Part shown: piece after piece, positions 5,633 through 7,972 of the stretch | Layout of the letters: each line of letters opens with the position of its first letter | Numbering within the stretch: the stretch's first letter is position 1 | NCBI GenBank assembly: GCA_034660995.1 | Contig: JAYEKL010000106.1 | Coordinates: 1-7,972, forward strand | Reading direction: 5' to 3' | DNA from: JAYEKL01 sp034660995 | GTDB lineage: Bacteria; Patescibacteriota; Minisyncoccia; JAHIHE01; JAGLIN01 | DNA length: 7,972 bases | Notes under the pieces: generated by a model | What the model was told of the DNA's origin: nothing | What the model saw: the letters and a program-made list of their open reading frames with translations, nothing else | The model's database searches: none | Program-made: the position numbers and the translations under genes

Positions 5633-5664
5633 ACACACCCCCAACCCCCTCTCTAGAGGGGAAT
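5633..5664. repeat. Single copy of the C-rich palindromic repeat
   Basis: ACACACCCCC-AA-CCCCCT is followed by CTCTAGAGGGGAAT. It is the same unit as 5982-6012 with CTCTAGAG in place of CTCAAGAG. It lies just after the end of the 69-residue gene (5691) on that gene's strand and just outside the MITE-like element. Confidence 0.8.
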
Positions 5665-5690
5665 TATTGATAAACGTTGTTTCACCTTTT

Positions 5691-5900
5691 TTATACTAGT
5701 CTATCAAACGCTTCTATATATTTCTCTATAAAAATAGGAATCGCAATAACAAGTCCGATTAAAGGCAAAAGAAAAACTACTACTGTAAAAATAGCATTAT
5801 AGAGAATATATTTTCTCGTTTTTTCAGCAGATTTATGTGTTTTCATTAAAATTTCTTGATTTTTTTTTAAGATTTCTAAAATCTGTTCTTCATTTTCCAT
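5691..5900 (-). CDS. Small membrane protein of unknown function
   Basis: A 69-residue protein. Residues 1-31 are charged and helix-forming (MENEEQILEILKKNQEI), with heptad-like Ile/Leu spacing that suggests a coiled coil. Residues about 32-58 are strongly hydrophobic (YNAIFTVVVFLLPLIGLVIAI). The tail IEKYIEAFDRLV is amphipathic. Small proteins of this build (a short coiled coil followed by a membrane segment) are common beside housekeeping genes in Parcubacteria-like genomes; that comparison is from memory. No Shine-Dalgarno is visible before ATG at 5900, and the only upstream signal is an AT-rich stretch. It lies between comM and ftsH in the same direction, but with repeats on both sides, so it is probably transcribed on its own. 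Confidence 0.7.
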   Translation of the reverse strand: MENEEQILEILKKNQEILMKTHKSAEKTRKYILYNAIFTVVVFLLPLIGLVIAIPIFIEKYIEAFDRLV

Positions 5901-5938
5901 AATTTTATTTTATTAGGGTCTGGTGATTTTTACCGATC

Positions 5939-6012
5939 ATTCCCCTCTTGAGAGGGGCGGGGGTGTGTAACAAGCTTTTTAACACACCCCCAACCCCCTC
6001 TCAAGAGGGGAA
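5939..6012. repeat. Large palindrome made of two inverted C-rich repeats
   Basis: The left arm 5939-5968 and right arm 5982-6012 are near-perfect inverted copies around a 13-base spacer containing AAGCTT. Each arm itself contains the short palindrome CCCCTCTTGAGAGGGG, giving a hairpin of hairpins. It fills most of the 185-base spacer between comM and the 69-residue gene. It may act as a transcription end or be a REP-like mobile unit. Confidence 0.85.
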
Positions 6013-6049
6013 TTATAAGAAAATCAGCAGACCTTTATTAAGTTAAATC

Positions 6050-6084
6050 GTCTTACTGTAGGTGCTTAGCACTTACAGTAAGAC
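6050..6084 (-). terminator. Hairpin directly after the comM stop
   Basis: Arms 6050-6065 and 6069-6084 form a 16-bp stem with one imperfect pair and a TTA loop, beginning one base after the comM stop codon (6086-6088). On the minus strand it is followed by GATTTAACTT, which is not a proper T-run. It may therefore act as a weak terminator or a 3' end stabiliser. Confidence 0.5.
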
Positions 6085-6085
6085 T

Positions 6086-7609
6086 TTAAACCGAATTGTT
6101 CCTCGGTCTATATTGTAACGCTTCGGCAATATGCGTACTTTCAATATTTTCCTTTTCCTCTAGATCAGCAATCGTTCTAGCAAGTTTAAGAATTTTATAA
6201 AACGACCTCGCGCTTAATTGAAATTGATTAACAGCAGTTTTTAAAAGTTCAATCGTTTGTTCGTTTGTTTTGCAAAATTCTTTTACTTCTTGTGAGCTCA
6301 TTTCTGAATTAGTCAAAATCTTTTTATTTTTAAATCTTTCTTGCTGAATTTTTCTTGCTTTCTCTACGCGTACTCTTATTGATTTCGAAGATTCCGCTAA
6401 ACTGCCATCTGCTAGCTTTTCAAATTTAATTCTTGGAACTTCAATGTGAAGATCAATCCTATCAAGAAGAGGACCTGATATCTTTTTTTGATATTTTATA
6501 ATTTGCGCTGGCGAACAACTACAATCACGATCCGGATCACTCGCATATCCACAAGGGCAAGGATTCATACTAGCAATAAGCGAAAATTTAGCGGGAAAAG
6601 TAAGCGTTCCCTGCGCTCGTCCAATAGTGACAACTCCATCTTCAAGAGGCTGACGAAGATTCTCTAAAATTCCACGCGGAAATTCGGGAAGCTCGTCAAG
6701 GAATAAGACTCCCCGATGAGCTAAACTTATTTCCCCTGGTTTTGGAAACTGTCCTCCTCCAACAAGAGACGGGGCAGTAGCGCTATGATGCGGAGTTCTA
6801 AATGGTCTAGTTTTTATCAACGGTTCACTAGAAGGCAAAAGCCCAGCAATACTATATATTTTAGTAACCTCCAGCGCTTCTTCTTTTGTCATTTTAGGAA
6901 GTATTGTTGGAACAGCTCGCGCTAAAAGAGTTTTTCCAGTCCCGGGAGGACCGCTCAAGAGAACATTATGCCCCCCGCTCGCCGCAATTTCAAGAGCTCT
7001 TTTAATATGCTCCTGTCCTTTAACATAAGAAAAATCAACCGAAAAATTTTCGTTTTCCTGAACATCATCTAATTCGTGAATTTCTACCGGGTTAATAGTT
7101 TTTACACCGTTGAGATGTTCAAATAACTGAAGTAGACTTTCCACTGGAATTATTTCAACACCTCCAACTATACCCGCCTCGTATTCATTTACCTTTGGGA
7201 TATACAATCTTTTGTATTTCTTTTCTTTAGCATAAATTGCAATAGGCAAAATTCCATTCGTATGTCTCAATTTTCCATCAAGAGAAAGCTCACCCACAAA
7301 AAGACTGTTTTCAATATCCACATCCAATTGTTTTGACGCTTTAAGTGTTCCAATTGCAATTGGCAGATCATAAGCAGGACCAGCCTTTTTAACATCCGCA
7401 GGAGCAAGATTAATCGTAATACGCGTTGTCGGATATTTAAAACCAGAATTTTTAATTGCCGCGCGAACTCTTTCTCTTGATTCCTTAACGGCAGTATCAG
7501 GCAAACCAACAACAGTAATATTTCCAAGTCCTGGACTTATATCCAACTCAACTTCCACTGCCTCACAATCCAGTCCAACTACAGCGCAAGAATTTATTTT
7601 TGAAAGCAT
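6086..7609 (-). CDS. comM: ComM/YifB family Mg-chelatase-like AAA+ ATPase
   Basis: A 507-residue protein, the usual family length. ComM is a hexameric helicase that promotes branch migration when incoming DNA is integrated during natural transformation. The N-terminal ChlI/Lon-like domain (about 1-165) holds GLPDTAVKESRERVRAA, NLAPAD and DLPIAIG. The AAA+ Mg-chelatase domain (about 190-395) has Walker A GPPGTGKT at 220-227, PFRTPHHSAT at 269-278, Walker B VLFLDELPEF at 301-310, the paired cysteines CPCGY (351-355) and CSC (363-365), and the sensor region SGPLLDRIDLHIEVP at 378-392. The C-terminal helical domain (about 405-505) carries SARSFYKILKLARTIADL. All key motifs are intact. The start lacks a Shine-Dalgarno; a weak -10 such as GATAAT at 7670-7665 could serve it. 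Together with DNA-uptake pili encoded elsewhere it would support transformation. The link to the pilins in this window is unproven. Confidence 0.95.
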   Translation of the reverse strand: MLSKINSCAVVGLDCEAVEVELDISPGLGNITVVGLPDTAVKESRERVRAAIKNSGFKYPTTRITINLAPADVKKAGPAYDLPIAIGTLKASKQLDVDIENSLFVGELSLDGKLRHTNGILPIAIYAKEKKYKRLYIPKVNEYEAGIVGGVEIIPVESLLQLFEHLNGVKTINPVEIHELDDVQENENFSVDFSYVKGQEHIKRALEIAASGGHNVLLSGPPGTGKTLLARAVPTILPKMTKEEALEVTKIYSIAGLLPSSEPLIKTRPFRTPHHSATAPSLVGGGQFPKPGEISLAHRGVLFLDELPEFPRGILENLRQPLEDGVVTIGRAQGTLTFPAKFSLIASMNPCPCGYASDPDRDCSCSPAQIIKYQKKISGPLLDRIDLHIEVPRIKFEKLADGSLAESSKSIRVRVEKARKIQQERFKNKKILTNSEMSSQEVKEFCKTNEQTIELLKTAVNQFQLSARSFYKILKLARTIADLEEKENIESTHIAEALQYRPRNNSV

Positions 7610-7612
7610 AGT

Positions 7613-7643
7613 TTAGAATGTTAGAAGTTAGAATATTAGAATG
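7613..7643. repeat. TTAGAATG microrepeats before comM
   Basis: Four near-identical units, TTAGAATG, TTAGAAG, TTAGAATA and TTAGAATG, run directly upstream of the comM start. They lie in the leader of comM. I see no known function, and simple slippage is a sufficient explanation. Confidence 0.65.
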
Positions 7644-7690
7644 TTGTATAGAACGATATAATAAATTATCTCTTGTATGGTATCATTGTA

Positions 7691-7833
7691 ACACACCCCA
7701 TCTGCTTCGCAGATTTACCCCTCTCAAGAGGGGAATAATTTATTGTATTGCTTCGCAGATTTACCCCTCTCAAGAGGGGAATAATTTATTGTATTGCTTC
7801 GCAGATTTACCCCTCTCAAGAGGGGAATAATTT
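7691..7833. repeat. Tandem array of C-rich palindromic repeat, forward arm
   Basis: After an ACACACCCCA lead, three units start at 7704, 7750 and 7796 with a 46-base period. The first two are identical and the third is cut short at 7833. Each holds GCTTCGCAGATTTA, then CCCCTCTCAAGAGGGG, then an AT-rich joint. The unit combines the C-rich palindrome seen at 5939-6012 with an extra CTGCTTCGCAG module. It is non-coding; a plus-strand frame across it (7618-7830) only translates the repeat. Confidence 0.9.
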
Positions 7834-7845
7834 GGGAAATATCGC

Positions 7846-7972
7846 TTCCCCTCTTGAGAGGGGTAGGCTGCGAAGCATTAGATAGATTATTCCCCTCTTG
7901 AGAGGGGTAGGCTGCGAAGCATTAGATAGATTATTCCCCTCTTGAGAGGGGTAGGCTGCGAAGCAGACGGGG
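7846..7972. repeat. Tandem array of the same repeat, reverse arm (runs off the window)
   Basis: Three units with TTCCCC at 7846, 7890 and 7934 repeat at a 44-base period in inverse orientation to 7691-7833. Joint and module differ from the forward arm (CTATCTAAT and AGCCTA on the complementary strand) but are identical among the units of this arm. The last unit ends in CAGACGGGG at the window edge, the mirror of the lead of the forward arm. The twelve bases between the arms (7834-7845) are unique. Nothing else is seen here. Confidence 0.9.

Noticed and set aside
5336..5690. tRNA or other known RNA gene in the ftsH upstream spacer
   Set aside because: I found no cloverleaf, CCA end or T-arm motif. 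The palindromes there are explained by the inverted-repeat element and its hairpin.
7618..7830. Plus-strand open frame of 70 codons
   Set aside because: It translates the TTAGAATG microrepeats and the tandem palindrome array. Periodicity in the product mirrors the DNA repeat.
7691..7972. CRISPR array
   Set aside because: The joints between units are identical within each arm, so there are no variable spacers. The arms are inverted relative to each other, and no cas gene is present.

Overview
The window looks like an AT-rich bacterial chromosome segment, most likely from Candidatus Patescibacteria (CPR, Parcubacteria-like). This rests on two things. First, it carries short two-helix VirB2/TrbC-like pilins of the kind scattered through those genomes. 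Second, it carries a tiny membrane protein beside housekeeping genes (ftsH, comM) and many short palindromic intergenic repeats. The standard genetic code fits every gene. The taxonomic call is inference; no rRNA or tRNA gene is present. A 10-N placeholder at 666-675 marks an assembly gap.

Left part (1-3374), an envelope or pilus locus. Three related hairpin repeats (32-178) are followed by the orphan 3' tail of a decayed pilin gene (241-282, minus). Next is a large minus-strand gene (299-2061): a secreted, very cysteine-rich protein with poly-Glu and Pro-rich linkers and, read in the correct frame, a complete C-terminal pilin domain. The N gap falls in the Pro-rich linker and breaks the frame, so a naive reading gives two unrelated genes. 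A gapless 92-residue match with the stand-alone pilin at 3012-3374 shows that the small downstream frame and the large upstream frame belong together. Divergent from it is a plus-strand gene (2181-2876) for a membrane-anchored, unrecognised extracytoplasmic protein. A palindrome lies between the two divergent starts. The stand-alone pilin (minus) closes the locus.

Right part (3470-7609), housekeeping on the minus strand: ftsH (membrane AAA+ zinc protease), a 69-residue membrane protein, and comM/yifB (AAA+ helicase of natural transformation). They are separated by repeat-rich spacers. The 355-base spacer upstream of ftsH holds a MITE-like inverted-repeat element that appears to carry a promoter and a hairpin at the predicted start of the ftsH transcript.

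Right edge (7613-7972) is non-coding. Two tandem arrays of a CCCCTCTCAAGAGGGG-type palindrome lie in opposite orientation, each homogenised within its own arm; the second runs off the window. Related single copies occur at 5633-5664 and 5939-6012.

The most noteworthy point is the pilin-fused cysteine-rich protein. It would allow an adhesin-like domain to be built into, or anchored beside, a VirB2-like pilus.
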